64,000 nt of DNA from Klebsiella oxytoca NBRC 105695 (GCF_001598695.1 NZ_BCZK01000011.1:166747-230746); one strand, 5' to 3'; shown: positions 1-9,472, counted from the first letter of the stretch. The notes: generated by a model from the sequence alone, not told the origin. Translations and numbers: made by a program.

Positions 1-223
1 TGTCCCGAATAATTCTGTCGATGAAGCGTGTAACAATGTGATTTGTATGGTGAATTTTTAAAGTGAAAATCATGCGAGCGACATGATAATGCGTCGCGCA
101 GTCCATAAATGGTTGCCTGAAAAACAACACCTTCGGGCGGCAATTTGAGAGATTTCTTCTTTCCCCCATCCGGGGAAACATTGAGAATCAGGCCTTTACG
201 CCTGTAAGTTGCGGAGAAAAAGC

Positions 224-2776
224 ATGGCGGGAGATGACCGCGAGCCGATCGGACGTAAGGGGAGACCCTCGCGCCCGGCAAAACAAAAGGTAACTCGCCG
301 TCGGGTTCGGGAAGAGGACTACGACGATGATTACGATGATGACTATGAGGATGAAAAACCGATGCCGAGGAAAGGAAAAGGCAAAGGCGGTAAACCCCCT
401 CGTCGTAAACGCACCTGGCTGTGGCTGCTGATTAAAATTGGGGTCGTCTGTGCGGTATTGATTGCCGCCTATGGCGTCTACCTTGACCAGAAAATCCGCA
501 GCCGCATTGACGGGAAAGTCTGGGATCTGCCCGCGGCGGTTTATGGCCGAATGGTCAACCTTGAGCCGGATATGCAGATCAGCAAAAACGAAATGGTGCG
601 CCTGCTCAACGCGACGCAGTATCGCCAGGTGAGCGCGATGACGCGTCCGGGGGAATATACGGTACAGGCCAACAGTATCGAGATGATCCGCCGTCCGTTC
701 GATTTCCCGGACAGTAAAGAAGGCCAGGTGCGCGCGCGTCTGACCTTTAATGGCGATCGTCTCGACACCATCGAGAACATGGATAATAACCGCCAGTTCG
801 GTTTCTTCCGTCTCGATCCGCGCCTGATCACCATGCTGCAATCGGCTAACGGCGAACAGCGTCTGTTTGTGAAGCGCAACGGCTTCCCGGATCTGCTGGT
901 GGATACTCTGCTGGCGACGGAAGACCGCCATTTTTACGAACACGACGGCATCAGCCTTTACTCCATTGGCCGTGCGGTGCTGGCTAACCTGACCGCCGGT
1001 CGTACGGTGCAGGGGGCGAGTACGCTGACCCAGCAGCTGGTGAAGAACCTGTTCCTCTCCAGCGAACGTTCGTACTGGCGCAAGATAAACGAAGCCTATA
1101 TGGCGCTGATCGTCGATGCCCGCTACAGCAAGGATCGTATCCTTGAGCTGTACATGAACGAGGTGTACCTCGGTCAGAGCGGCGATAACGAGATCCGCGG
1201 CTTCCCGCTGGCGAGCCTCTATTACTTTGGTCGTCCGGTGGAAGAGCTCAGCCTCGATCAGCAGGCGCTGCTGGTGGGGATGGTAAAAGGCGCGTCGGTT
1301 TACAACCCGTGGCGTAACCCGAAGCTGGCGCTGGAGCGACGCAACCTCGTGCTGCGTCTTCTGCAGCAGCAGCAGGTTATCGATCAGGAGCTGTATGACA
1401 TGCTCAGCGCGCGTCCGCTGGGCGTACAGCCGCGCGGTGGGGTGATCTCTCCGCAGCCGGCGTTTATGCAGATGGTGCGTCAGGAGCTGCAGGCGAAACT
1501 GGGCGATAAAGTCAAAGATCTCTCCGGCGTGAAGATCTTTACCACCTTCGATTCCGTGGCGCAGGATGCGGCGGAAAAAGCGGCGATAGAGGGTATTCCG
1601 GCGCTGAAGAAACAGCGTAAGCTACCGGATCTGGAAACCGCGATGGTGGTTGTCGACCGCTTCACCGGAGAAGTACGGGCGATGGTCGGCGGGGCGGAGC
1701 CGCAGTTTGCTGGCTATAACCGCGCAATGCAGGCGCGCCGTTCGATTGGCTCGCTGGCAAAACCGGCGACCTATCTGACCGCGCTAAGTCAGCCGAATCA
1801 GTATCGTCTAAATACCTGGATCGCCGATGCGCCTATCTCGATTCGTCTGTCTAACGGCCAGACATGGTCGCCGCAGAACGACGATCGTCGCTACAGCGAG
1901 AGCGGGAAGGTGATGCTGGTTGACGCGCTGACGCGTTCAATGAACGTGCCGACGGTGAATCTCGGGATGGCGCTGGGCCTGCCGGCGGTGGTTGATACCT
2001 GGACTAAACTGGGCGCGCCCAGGAATCAGCTGAATGCGGTTCCTTCTATGCTGCTGGGGGCGCTGAACCTGACGCCGATTGAAGTGGCGCAGGCGTTCCA
2101 GACCATTGCCAGCGGTGGCAACCGCGCGCCGCTGTCAGCGCTGCGTTCGGTGATCGCTGAAGATGGTACCGTACTCTATCAAAGCTATCCGCAGGCGGAA
2201 CGGGCGGTACCGGCGCAGGCGGCTTATATGACGCTCTGGACTATGCAGCAGGTGGTGCAGCGCGGTACCGGTCGTCAGCTGGGCGCGAAGTATCCGGGCC
2301 TGCATCTGGCGGGTAAAACCGGGACCACCAACAACAACGTTGATACCTGGTTTGCCGGTATTGACGGCGGTCAGGTGACCATTACCTGGGTGGGACGCGA
2401 TAATAACCAGCCGACTAAGCTGTACGGCGCCAGCGGCGCAATGTCGATTTACCAGCGCTATCTGGCTAACCAGACGCCGACTCCGCTGGTCCTGACTCCG
2501 CCGGAAGATGTGGTGGATATGGGCGTCGATAGCAGCGGTAACTTTGTCTGCAGCGGCGGCATGCGTTCGCTTCCGGTATGGACGACCTCGCCGGACGCGC
2601 TTTGTCGCCAGGGCGAACTGATTCAACAGCAGCAGCTCCAGCAGCAGCAGGCGAATAATCCGTTCAATCAGTCCGGGCAACAGCCGCAACAGCAGCAAAA
2701 TCAGCAGCAACCGCCGAAGCAGGAGAAGAGCGATGGCGTAGCGGGCTGGATTAAAGATATGTTCGGCGGTAATTAA
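224..2776 (+). CDS. mrcB: Penicillin-binding protein 1B, bifunctional glycosyltransferase/transpeptidase
   Basis: Class A PBP that polymerises lipid II and cross-links peptidoglycan at the inner membrane. The 850-residue product has an acidic, lysine-rich cytoplasmic tail, one membrane segment near residues 65-87, a UB2H-like region, a glycosyltransferase domain with catalytic Glu233 (motif [10 protein letters not shown]) and a transpeptidase domain with Ser510 in SLAK and a later KTGT box. Both catalytic positions match the E. coli numbering I remember. I chose ATG 224 because it gives the conserved [10 protein letters not shown] start; a TTG at 209 would only add five residues. Met47 (position 362) matches the internal start that yields the short PBP1B form in E. 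coli. The C-terminus is unusually rich in glutamine (about residues 805-835). A strong hairpin terminator follows. Identification is very secure. Confidence 0.98.
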   Translation: MAGDDREPIGRKGRPSRPAKQKVTRRRVREEDYDDDYDDDYEDEKPMPRKGKGKGGKPPRRKRTWLWLLIKIGVVCAVLIAAYGVYLDQKIRSRIDGKVWDLPAAVYGRMVNLEPDMQISKNEMVRLLNATQYRQVSAMTRPGEYTVQANSIEMIRRPFDFPDSKEGQVRARLTFNGDRLDTIENMDNNRQFGFFRLDPRLITMLQSANGEQRLFVKRNGFPDLLVDTLLATEDRHFYEHDGISLYSIGRAVLANLTAGRTVQGASTLTQQLVKNLFLSSERSYWRKINEAYMALIVDARYSKDRILELYMNEVYLGQSGDNEIRGFPLASLYYFGRPVEELSLDQQALLVGMVKGASVYNPWRNPKLALERRNLVLRLLQQQQVIDQELYDMLSARPLGVQPRGGVISPQPAFMQMVRQELQAKLGDKVKDLSGVKIFTTFDSVAQDAAEKAAIEGIPALKKQRKLPDLETAMVVVDRFTGEVRAMVGGAEPQFAGYNRAMQARRSIGSLAKPATYLTALSQPNQYRLNTWIADAPISIRLSNGQTWSPQNDDRRYSESGKVMLVDALTRSMNVPTVNLGMALGLPAVVDTWTKLGAPRNQLNAVPSMLLGALNLTPIEVAQAFQTIASGGNRAPLSALRSVIAEDGTVLYQSYPQAERAVPAQAAYMTLWTMQQVVQRGTGRQLGAKYPGLHLAGKTGTTNNNVDTWFAGIDGGQVTITWVGRDNNQPTKLYGASGAMSIYQRYLANQTPTPLVLTPPEDVVDMGVDSSGNFVCSGGMRSLPVWTTSPDALCRQGELIQQQQLQQQQANNPFNQSGQQPQQQQNQQQPPKQEKSDGVAGWIKDMFGGN

Positions 2777-2833
2777 CTCGTCGTTGCATCCTGAAAGCCG
2801 GCGCCTTGTTGGTTGAGTGGGTGCAGGAATAGT

Positions 2834-2868
2834 GGCCCTCTAATACCTCAGTATTAGAGGGCCTTTTT
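2834..2868 (+). terminator. Intrinsic terminator of mrcB
   Basis: A perfect 13-bp inverted repeat (2834-2846 with 2851-2863) closes a CTCA loop and is followed by five T residues. It separates mrcB from the iron-regulated fhuA transcript. Confidence 0.93.
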
Positions 2869-2958
2869 ATATCTGTAAATTAATTAACAGCCTTATAACC
2901 CCACAATTACCGTCTGGTTATTTATTCATCCTTTGATAGCCCGCAGGGGGCATATTTC

Positions 2959-3030
2959 TTGCCTTGCCGCGCTCGTTTCGCCTATTATGTCAGCCGTTAT
3001 AATAATAATTCTCGTTTACGTTATCATTAA
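2959..3030 (+). promoter_or_regulatory. fhuA promoter with Fur-type operator
   Basis: TTGCCT (2959-2964) and TATTAT (2983-2988) are 18 bp apart and make a plausible sigma-70 promoter. Just downstream, 2998-3030 is an AT-rich stretch with two ATAAT units and a following TTATCATTA, resembling the 19-bp Fur consensus (about 12 of 19 matches by eye). This placement matches the E. coli fhuA operator as I remember it. Iron repression through Fur is an inference. Confidence 0.7.
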
Positions 3031-3050
3031 CTTCTATCAGAGATATACCC

Positions 3051-5255
3051 ATGGCGCGTCTTAAAACTGCTCAGCCAAATCACTCGCTGCGTAAAATCGC
3101 AGCTGTAGTAGCCACGGCGGTTAGCGGCATGTCTGTTTATGCACAGGCGGCAGTTGAACCGAAAGAAGAAACCATTACCGTAACCGCCGCTCCGGCTCCG
3201 CAGGAGAGCGCCTGGGGACCGGCAGCGACCATCGCGGCGAAACATTCGGCTACCGCAACAAAAACCGATACACCCATCGAAAAAACGCCGCAGTCTATTT
3301 CCGTGGTGACCCGCCAGGAAATGGAGATGAAGCAGCCGACGACGGTCAAAGAAGCGCTGGCCTATACCCCTGGCGTATTCTCGACCCGCGGCAGCTCAAC
3401 CACCTATGATGTGGTGACGATTCGTGGTTTCACCACCTCAACGACGGTGAATACCAACCAGTATCTGGATGGGATGAAGCTGCAGGGTAATAACTATTCT
3501 GAAGTCTCAATGGACCCTTATTTCCTCGAACGCGTGGAAGTGATGCGCGGGCCAACGTCGGTGCTGTACGGCAACAGCAACCCTGGCGGCATCGTCAGCA
3601 TGGTCAGCAAGCGTCCGACGACTGAACCGCTGAAAGAAATCCAATTTAAAATGGGTACCGATAACCTGTGGCAGACGGGCTTTGATTTCAGCGATGCCAT
3701 TGATGAAGACGGCGTGTGGTCATATCGTCTGACCGGTTTAGGCCGCAGCCAGGATGCTCAGCAGCAGATGGCGAAATCAACCCGCTATGCGGTCGCTCCT
3801 TCCTTTAGCTGGCGTCCGGATGACAAAACGGACTTCACTTTCCTGAGTAATTTCCAGAGCGATCCGTATGCCGGGTATTACGGCTGGCTGCCGCGTGAAG
3901 GGACAGTGGTGCCCTATTACGACGCCAACGGTAAGGCGCATAAGCTGCCGACGGACTTTAACGAAGGCGAAGCGAACAATAAGATGTCTCGCCGTCAGCA
4001 GATGGTTGGCTACAGCTTCTCGCATCAGTTCGATGACACTTTCACCGTGCGTCAGAACCTGCGTTATGCCAACGCCCATACTCTGTATCGTTCAGTCTAT
4101 GGCAACGGATATACGCCGACAGGCAAAATCAACCGTGCGTATGTTCGCTCCGATGAGAACCTTAATACGTTTACCGTTGATACCCAGTTGCAGTCTGATT
4201 TCGCTACCGGCGCGGTAGGGCACACCCTGTTAACCGGCGTAGACTATTCGCGCATGCGCAATGATGTGAACGCGGATTACGGGACGGCTTCCGCGATTGA
4301 TATGCAGAACCCGCAGTATGGCAATGCAAACGTGAGCGTTAACTTCCCCTATTCAGTGCTGAACCGTATGGAGCAGACCGGTCTCTATGCCCAGGATCAG
4401 ATGGCGTGGGATAAGTGGGTGATGACGCTGGGGGGCCGCTACGACTATGCGATGGCTTCAACCCTGACGCGCCCTGCGAATACCCTCGCCAAAAATCACG
4501 ATCAGCAATTCACCTGGCGCGGCGGCATTAACTATCTGTTTGATAATGGTATCTCGCCATACTTCAGCTACAGCCAGTCTTTTGAGCCGGTTTCCGGATC
4601 GTCGCGGGATGGCAAACCTTTCGATGCTTCCCACGGCGAGCAGTATGAAGCCGGCGTGAAGTACGTACCGAAGGATATGCCGGTGGTGCTGACCGCCGCA
4701 GTATATCAGCTGACCAAAGATAAAAACCTGACGGCGGATCCGAACAACGCCTCATTCAGTATCCAGACGGGCGAAATCCGCTCTCGCGGGATTGAGCTGG
4801 AGGCGAAAGCGGCGGTTAATGCCAATATTAACGTGACGGCTTCTTACACCTATACGGATGCTCAGTACCAGCACGACACCACCTTTAACGGCAAGCGTCC
4901 GGCAGAAGTCCCGCGCAATATGGCCTCGCTGTGGGCAGATTATACTTTCCACGAAACCGCGCTGAGCGGTCTGACAGTGGGCGCCGGTGCTCGCTATGTC
5001 GGTTCAACGGTAAGTTATTACAAAAACGATACTTCGACCGGGAAAAAAGACGACTCCTTCAACGTCGCGGGCTACGCGTTAATGGATGCCACCGTGAAAT
5101 ACGATCTCGCGCGCTTTGGTTTGCCGGGCTCGTCGATCGGAGTCAACGTCAATAACCTGTTCGATCGTGAATACGTTTCCAGCTGCTACAGCGAATACGC
5201 ATGTTACTGGGGCGCTGAGCGTCAGGTTGTGGCGACCGCGACTTTCCGTTTCTAA
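3051..5255 (+). CDS. fhuA: FhuA, TonB-dependent ferrichrome outer-membrane receptor
   Basis: Outer-membrane 22-strand barrel with plug that imports ferrichrome using TonB energy; in E. coli it is also the receptor for several phages, colicin M and albomycin. The 734-residue precursor has a long signal peptide (about 33 residues, ending AQA), then a TonB box (ETITVTA), a plug domain with the conserved LDG-type and VMRGPTSVLYG motifs, and a barrel ending in aromatic ATFRF. The SVYGNGY region differs from E. coli: the long loop 4 with its Cys pair is missing and is replaced by a short cysteine-free segment. The only two cysteines left are near the C-terminus (SSCYSEYAC). It is first in the fhuACDB operon, 45 bp before fhuC. 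Identification as FhuA is firm; ligand and phage range may differ. Confidence 0.95.
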   Translation: MARLKTAQPNHSLRKIAAVVATAVSGMSVYAQAAVEPKEETITVTAAPAPQESAWGPAATIAAKHSATATKTDTPIEKTPQSISVVTRQEMEMKQPTTVKEALAYTPGVFSTRGSSTTYDVVTIRGFTTSTTVNTNQYLDGMKLQGNNYSEVSMDPYFLERVEVMRGPTSVLYGNSNPGGIVSMVSKRPTTEPLKEIQFKMGTDNLWQTGFDFSDAIDEDGVWSYRLTGLGRSQDAQQQMAKSTRYAVAPSFSWRPDDKTDFTFLSNFQSDPYAGYYGWLPREGTVVPYYDANGKAHKLPTDFNEGEANNKMSRRQQMVGYSFSHQFDDTFTVRQNLRYANAHTLYRSVYGNGYTPTGKINRAYVRSDENLNTFTVDTQLQSDFATGAVGHTLLTGVDYSRMRNDVNADYGTASAIDMQNPQYGNANVSVNFPYSVLNRMEQTGLYAQDQMAWDKWVMTLGGRYDYAMASTLTRPANTLAKNHDQQFTWRGGINYLFDNGISPYFSYSQSFEPVSGSSRDGKPFDASHGEQYEAGVKYVPKDMPVVLTAAVYQLTKDKNLTADPNNASFSIQTGEIRSRGIELEAKAAVNANINVTASYTYTDAQYQHDTTFNGKRPAEVPRNMASLWADYTFHETALSGLTVGAGARYVGSTVSYYKNDTSTGKKDDSFNVAGYALMDATVKYDLARFGLPGSSIGVNVNNLFDREYVSSCYSEYACYWGAERQVVATATFRF

Positions 5256-5265
5256 CCACTTAACG

Positions 5266-5283
5266 GGCGCGGTTCGCCGCGCC
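5266..5283 (+). promoter_or_regulatory. GC-rich UUCG hairpin between fhuA and fhuC
   Basis: A 7-bp stem GGCGCGG / CCGCGCC closes a TTCG tetraloop, the most stable RNA tetraloop class. No T run follows, so it is probably not a full terminator. It could protect the fhuA mRNA 3' end or attenuate readthrough, which would fit the higher need for receptor than for transporter. The role is inferred. Confidence 0.6.
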
Positions 5284-5300
5284 TCTTACCAGGTTCCGTT

Positions 5301-6098
5301 ATGCAGGAAAACATTCCGCACTCCGATACGACGTTTTCACTGGACCGCGTGACCTTCCGCGTGCCCGGCCGAACGCTGCTGCATCCTCTGTCGTTAACCT
5401 TCCCGGCGGGAAAAGTCACGGGCCTGATTGGCCATAACGGCTCCGGCAAATCGACGCTGCTGAAAATGCTTGGCCGCCATCAGCCGCCTTCGGACGGGGA
5501 GGTTTTGCTTGACGGTCAGCCGCTCGATAGCTGGGGCAGTAAAGCCTTTGCCCGCAAGGTGGCTTATCTGCCGCAGCAGTTGCCCCCGGCGGAAGGCATG
5601 ACGGTGCGCGAACTGGTGGCTATCGGCCGCTACCCGTGGCACGGGGCTCTGGGGCGTTTTGGCGCGGCGGACCGGGAAAAAGTGGAAGAGGCGATTGCGC
5701 TGGTCGGGCTAAAACCGCTGGCCCATCGACTGGTGGACAGCCTCTCCGGCGGCGAACGCCAGCGCGCGTGGATTGCCATGCTGGTGGCCCAGGATAGCCG
5801 CTGCCTGCTGCTCGATGAACCCACCTCGGCGCTGGATATCGCTCACCAGGTGGATGTGCTGGCGCTGGTTCATCGCCTGAGCCAGCAGCGCGGGCTGACG
5901 GTGATCGCCGTACTGCATGATATCAATATGGCGGCGCGCTACTGCGACTATCTGGTTGCGCTGCGCGGCGGTGAAATGATCGCTCAGGGAACGCCCGCGG
6001 AGCTGATGCGCAGCGAAACTCTGGAACAAATTTACGGTATCCCGATGGGGATCCTGCCGCATCCGGCTGGCGCAGCGCCGGTAAGTTTTGTCTATTGA
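5301..6098 (+). CDS. fhuC: FhuC, ATPase of the hydroxamate siderophore importer
   Basis: ABC ATPase that powers FhuB-mediated import of iron(III)-hydroxamates such as ferrichrome, aerobactin, coprogen and ferrioxamine across the inner membrane. The 265-residue protein has Walker A GHNGSGKST, a Q-loop at LPQQ, the signature LSGGERQR and Walker B CLLLDEPTS followed by the D-loop SALD, plus the switch histidine in VLHDINMA. Length and sequence match E. coli FhuC. The stop codon overlaps the fhuD start by one base (TGATG), indicating translational coupling. Confidence is very high. Confidence 0.97.
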   Translation: MQENIPHSDTTFSLDRVTFRVPGRTLLHPLSLTFPAGKVTGLIGHNGSGKSTLLKMLGRHQPPSDGEVLLDGQPLDSWGSKAFARKVAYLPQQLPPAEGMTVRELVAIGRYPWHGALGRFGAADREKVEEAIALVGLKPLAHRLVDSLSGGERQRAWIAMLVAQDSRCLLLDEPTSALDIAHQVDVLALVHRLSQQRGLTVIAVLHDINMAARYCDYLVALRGGEMIAQGTPAELMRSETLEQIYGIPMGILPHPAGAAPVSFVY

Positions 6099-6988
6099 TG
6101 GAAAACCTCACACTCATCACGCGGCGGCGCCTGCTGACCGCGATGGCGCTGTCGCCGCTGCTGTGGCAGATGCGCGGCGCGCGGGCGGCGGAAGTTGATC
6201 CGCAGCGTATTGTCGCGCTCGAATGGCTGCCGGTAGAGCTGCTGCTGGCGCTGGGCGTCACGCCCTACGGCGTTGCCGATATCCCTAACTACAGGCTGTG
6301 GGTCAATGAACCGGCGCTGCCTGATTCGGTGATTGATGTTGGGCTGCGCACCGAACCCAATCTGGAACTGCTGACGCAGATGAAGCCGTCGTTTCTGGTC
6401 TGGTCGGCAGGGTACGGCCCGGCGGCGGAAAAGCTGGCGCGTATTGCGCCCGGACGAGGATTCACCTTCAGCGACGGCAAGCGTCCGCTGATGATGGCTC
6501 AGCAGTCGCTTAGCGAAATGGCTGACCTGATCGGCAGGCAGCAGGAAGCGAAGCGCCATCTGGCGGAATTTGACGCGCTGATGGAGAGCCTGCGTCCGCG
6601 CTTTGCCCGCCGCGGCGATCGCCCGCTGCTGATGATTACCCTGCTTGATACCCGCCACGTGCTGGTCTTTGCGCAGAACTGTCTGTTCCAGGAAGTGCTC
6701 GACCGCTTTGCCATCAAAAATGCCTGGCAGGGCGAGACCACCTTCTGGGGCAGCGTCACCGTCGGTATTGACCGGCTGGCGGCCTACAGAGATGCCGACG
6801 TTATCTGCTTCGATCACGGCAATGCGCGGGAGATGGCGCAGCTCACGGCGACGCCGCTGTGGCAAGCGATGCCGTTTGTTCGCGCAGGGCGTTTTCAGCG
6901 CGTCCCGGCGGTGTGGTTCTATGGCGCGACGCTATCGGCGATGCATTTTGCCCGCGTGCTGGCCGACGCTCAGGGGGGCCCTGTGTGA
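6098..6988 (+). CDS. fhuD: FhuD, periplasmic hydroxamate siderophore-binding protein
   Basis: Class III (helical-backbone) periplasmic binding protein that hands iron-hydroxamates to FhuB. The 296-residue precursor begins with a twin-arginine-like leader (TRRRLLTAMALSPLLW, then ending ARA), consistent with the Tat export described for E. coli FhuD. The mature part keeps the conserved stretches RIVALEWLPVELLLALG, GLRTEPNLELL and VWFYGATLSAMHF. I chose ATG 6098, which overlaps the fhuC stop by one base; a TTG at 6095 is less likely. The 3' end overlaps fhuB by four bases. Confidence 0.96.
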   Translation: MENLTLITRRRLLTAMALSPLLWQMRGARAAEVDPQRIVALEWLPVELLLALGVTPYGVADIPNYRLWVNEPALPDSVIDVGLRTEPNLELLTQMKPSFLVWSAGYGPAAEKLARIAPGRGFTFSDGKRPLMMAQQSLSEMADLIGRQQEAKRHLAEFDALMESLRPRFARRGDRPLLMITLLDTRHVLVFAQNCLFQEVLDRFAIKNAWQGETTFWGSVTVGIDRLAAYRDADVICFDHGNAREMAQLTATPLWQAMPFVRAGRFQRVPAVWFYGATLSAMHFARVLADAQGGPV

Positions 6989-8967
6989 GATCGCGTATTT
7001 CGCCTTTGGCGACATCTCTGCTGTTAACTCTGCTTATCGTCGCTGCTGCGCTGACGCTGTTCAACCTCAACGTGGTGCTGCCGCGAAGCGAATGGGGGCA
7101 GGCGCTGTGGCAGCCTAATATCGATAATATCGCTCAGATGCTGTTCCACTACAGCCTGCTGCCGCGGCTGGTTATATCGTTGCTCGTCGGCGCCGGGCTG
7201 GGGCTGGTGGGCGTGCTGTTCCAGCAGGTGCTACGTAACCCGCTGGCGGAACCGACGACGCTCGGCGTAGCGACCGGGGCGCAGCTGGGCATGACGGTCA
7301 CCACGCTGTGGGCGATCCCTGGCGTGCTGGCGTCGCAGTTCGCCGCGCTTGCCGGGGCGTGCATTGTCGGCGCGCTGGTGTTTGGTGTGTCGTGGGGCAA
7401 ACGCCTCTCGCCGGTGACGTTGATTCTGGCTGGGCTGGTAGTCAGCCTGTACTGCGGCGCGCTTAATCAACTGATGGCGATCTTCCATCACGATCAGCTG
7501 CAAAGTATGTTCCTGTGGAGCACCGGAACCCTGACCCAGACCGACTGGAGCGTGGCGCAGCGACTGTGGCCGCAGCTGCTGGGCGGAGCCATTTTAACGC
7601 TGCTGCTGCTGCGTCCGCTGACCCTGATGGGGCTGGACGACGGCGTGGCGCGCAACCTCGGACTGGCGCTCTCGCTGGCACGGCTGGGGGCGTTGACCCT
7701 GGCGATTGTCATCAGCGCCCTGTTGGTGAATGCGGTGGGGATTATTGGCTTTATCGGCCTGTTCGCGCCGCTGCTGGCGAAGATGCTGGGCGCTCGTCGT
7801 CTGCTATCGCGCCTGCTGCTGGCGGCGCTGATTGGCGCGCTGCTGCTGTGGCTCTCCGATCAGGTTATCCTCTGGCTGGCCCGGGTGTGGATGGAAGTCT
7901 CCACCGGTTCGGTAACCGCCCTGATTGGCGCGCCGCTGCTGCTATGGCTGCTGCCGCGCCTGCGCAGCATTAGCGCGCCGGTGATGAACGGCGGCGCCAG
8001 GGTGCAGGCTGAACGGCAACATGTGCTGTGGTTCGCGCTGGGCGGGCTGGCGCTGCTGCTGCTGGCCATCGTCGCTGCGCTGGCTTTCGGCCGCGATGCG
8101 CAGGGCTGGCACTGGGCCAGCGGTACGCTACTGGATGAGCTAATGCCCTGGCGCTGGCCGCGCATTCTGGCGGCGCTGTTCGCTGGCGTAATGCTGGCGG
8201 TAGCGGGCTGCATTATCCAGCGTTTGACCGGTAATCCGATGGCCAGTCCGGAAGTGCTCGGCATCAGCTCAGGCGCGGCGTTTGGCGTGGTGGTGATGCT
8301 GTTCTTTGTGCCGGGGAATGCCTTTGGCTGGCTGCTGCCCGCCGGTAGCCTCGGAGCGGCGGCGACGCTGCTGATCATCCTGATTGCCGCCGGACGCGGC
8401 GGGTTCTCGCCGCATCGCATGCTGCTGGCAGGGATGGCGCTGAGCACGGCGTTTACCATGCTGCTGATGATGCTGCAGGCCAGCGGCGATCCGCGAATGG
8501 CGCAAATCCTGACGTGGATTTCCGGCTCAACCTACAGCGCCACGCCGGAACTCGTGATGCGCAGCGGCGCGGTGATGCTTGTTCTGCTTACGCTGACGCC
8601 ATTTTGCCGACGCTGGCTGACGATTCTGCCGCTGGGCGGCGAGGCGGCGAGGGCGGTCGGCATGGCGCTGACGCCGTCACGTATCGGGCTACTGCTGCTG
8701 GCGGCATGTTTGACCGCGGCCGCAACGCTAACGATTGGCCCCCTCAGCTTCGTGGGATTAATGGCGCCGCATATTGCGCGTATGATGGGATTCCGGCGTA
8801 CGATGCCGCATATGGCGATCTCCGGCCTGATTGGCGGGGTGCTGCTGGTGTTCGCCGACTGGTGCGGCCGGATGCTGATGTTTCCGTATCAGATCCCGGC
8901 GGGATTGCTGTCGACGTTTATCGGCGCGCCGTACTTTATCTATCTGTTGAGAAAGCAGAGTCGGTAG
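6985..8967 (+). CDS. fhuB: FhuB, fused two-half permease for iron-hydroxamates
   Basis: Inner-membrane permease of the ferrichrome system. It is a natural tandem fusion of two BtuC/FecCD-like halves of about 330 residues each, so one polypeptide supplies the whole pore. Each half contains the coupling region typical of the family (NPLAEPTTLG and NPMASPEVLG near the start of each half, GLFAPLLAKMLG and GLMAPHIARMMG later). The start is GTG 6985, overlapping the fhuD TGA as GTGA; it gives 660 residues, the E. coli length. The frame stays open upstream to 6859, but that extension lies wholly inside fhuD. Last gene of the operon. Confidence 0.96.
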   Translation: MRSRISPLATSLLLTLLIVAAALTLFNLNVVLPRSEWGQALWQPNIDNIAQMLFHYSLLPRLVISLLVGAGLGLVGVLFQQVLRNPLAEPTTLGVATGAQLGMTVTTLWAIPGVLASQFAALAGACIVGALVFGVSWGKRLSPVTLILAGLVVSLYCGALNQLMAIFHHDQLQSMFLWSTGTLTQTDWSVAQRLWPQLLGGAILTLLLLRPLTLMGLDDGVARNLGLALSLARLGALTLAIVISALLVNAVGIIGFIGLFAPLLAKMLGARRLLSRLLLAALIGALLLWLSDQVILWLARVWMEVSTGSVTALIGAPLLLWLLPRLRSISAPVMNGGARVQAERQHVLWFALGGLALLLLAIVAALAFGRDAQGWHWASGTLLDELMPWRWPRILAALFAGVMLAVAGCIIQRLTGNPMASPEVLGISSGAAFGVVVMLFFVPGNAFGWLLPAGSLGAAATLLIILIAAGRGGFSPHRMLLAGMALSTAFTMLLMMLQASGDPRMAQILTWISGSTYSATPELVMRSGAVMLVLLTLTPFCRRWLTILPLGGEAARAVGMALTPSRIGLLLLAACLTAAATLTIGPLSFVGLMAPHIARMMGFRRTMPHMAISGLIGGVLLVFADWCGRMLMFPYQIPAGLLSTFIGAPYFIYLLRKQSR

Positions 8968-8975
8968 CTTTTCAT

Positions 8976-9017
8976 CATCGCGATGCCCGGCGGGCGTCGC
9001 GATGTTATCCCTTTTTT
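8976..9017 (+). terminator. Probable terminator of the fhu operon
   Basis: A 13-bp stem (8976-8988 with 8992-9004, one G-T pair) is followed after seven bases by six T residues (9012-9017). The gap before the T run makes it slightly imperfect. Confidence 0.65.
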
Positions 9018-9035
9018 GCCCGGATTCAGTTAGGA

Positions 9036-9294
9036 CTAACTGCGGAATTCTGCAACTGCTCTAATTCGTTTTCCGTCACGACCGCGCTGCCCCATATAGC
9101 TAAAAAACACTTTTAGCTGCTCGGCGGTAGTGTATCCCGCGTTAAGCATGCTCGAGCAGCAACATGAGATCCCGCTGGCGAATATGCTTCTGCAGGAGCT
9201 CCAGGATCGCAATACGCCGGTGCTGCATATTGGTATGGACCAGTAGCTGTTTAAAAATGGCGTCATGTGGTGTAGGGGACGATTGTGTTGTCAT
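9036..9294 (-). pseudogene. Internally deleted, frameshifted remnant of an Rpn-family nuclease (PD-(D/E)XK, Transposase_31)
   Basis: Reading on the minus strand from ATG 9294, the first 20 or so residues (TPHDAIFKQLLVHT) match the conserved start of Rpn/YhgA-like recombination-promoting nucleases. The sequence then jumps directly to MQHRRIAILELLQKHIRQRD, a conserved block that normally lies some 170 residues later, so most of the nuclease core is gone. That frame stops at 9142. The family signal continues in another frame as AGYTTAEQLKVFF and SYM to about 9090, then ends. So there is one in-frame internal deletion plus a frameshift and a lost C-terminus. It cannot encode a working nuclease. 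Family assignment is from memory of Rpn sequences. E. coli has no gene at this place between fhuB and hemL apart from unrelated small ones. Confidence 0.75.
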
Positions 9295-9472
9295 TCTGAG
9301 CAATCCTTGCGGCTGAGTTTCCGCTGAGAATCTGCTTTTGCCTGCCCATTGTCTGCCGACGATTTTGGGTTCTACGAGGCGGGATGATGACAATCTTTCG
9401 AAGCGATCGCGCTTGCAGATTGTTATGCGTGAACCCACGCAAATTGAGGCTTTGCGGCGAGATGACAGAGAT

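Noticed and set aside
1..223. Possible gene end at the left edge (hrpB expected upstream of mrcB)
   Set aside because: No frame here matches an HrpB C-terminus; the 223 bases look like an intergenic promoter region, and I cannot name the promoter with confidence.
188..943. 251-codon minus-strand frame opposite the mrcB 5' end
   Set aside because: Its end is a run of Ile and Val that mirrors the Asp-rich tail of PBP1B; no independent support.
6859..6984. 42-residue N-terminal extension of fhuB
   Set aside because: It lies inside fhuD in another frame and has no family similarity; GTG 6985 gives the known length.
8976..9004. REP-like palindrome after fhuB
   Set aside because: GC-rich stem is followed by a T run and is explained better as a terminator; no second copy seen in the window.
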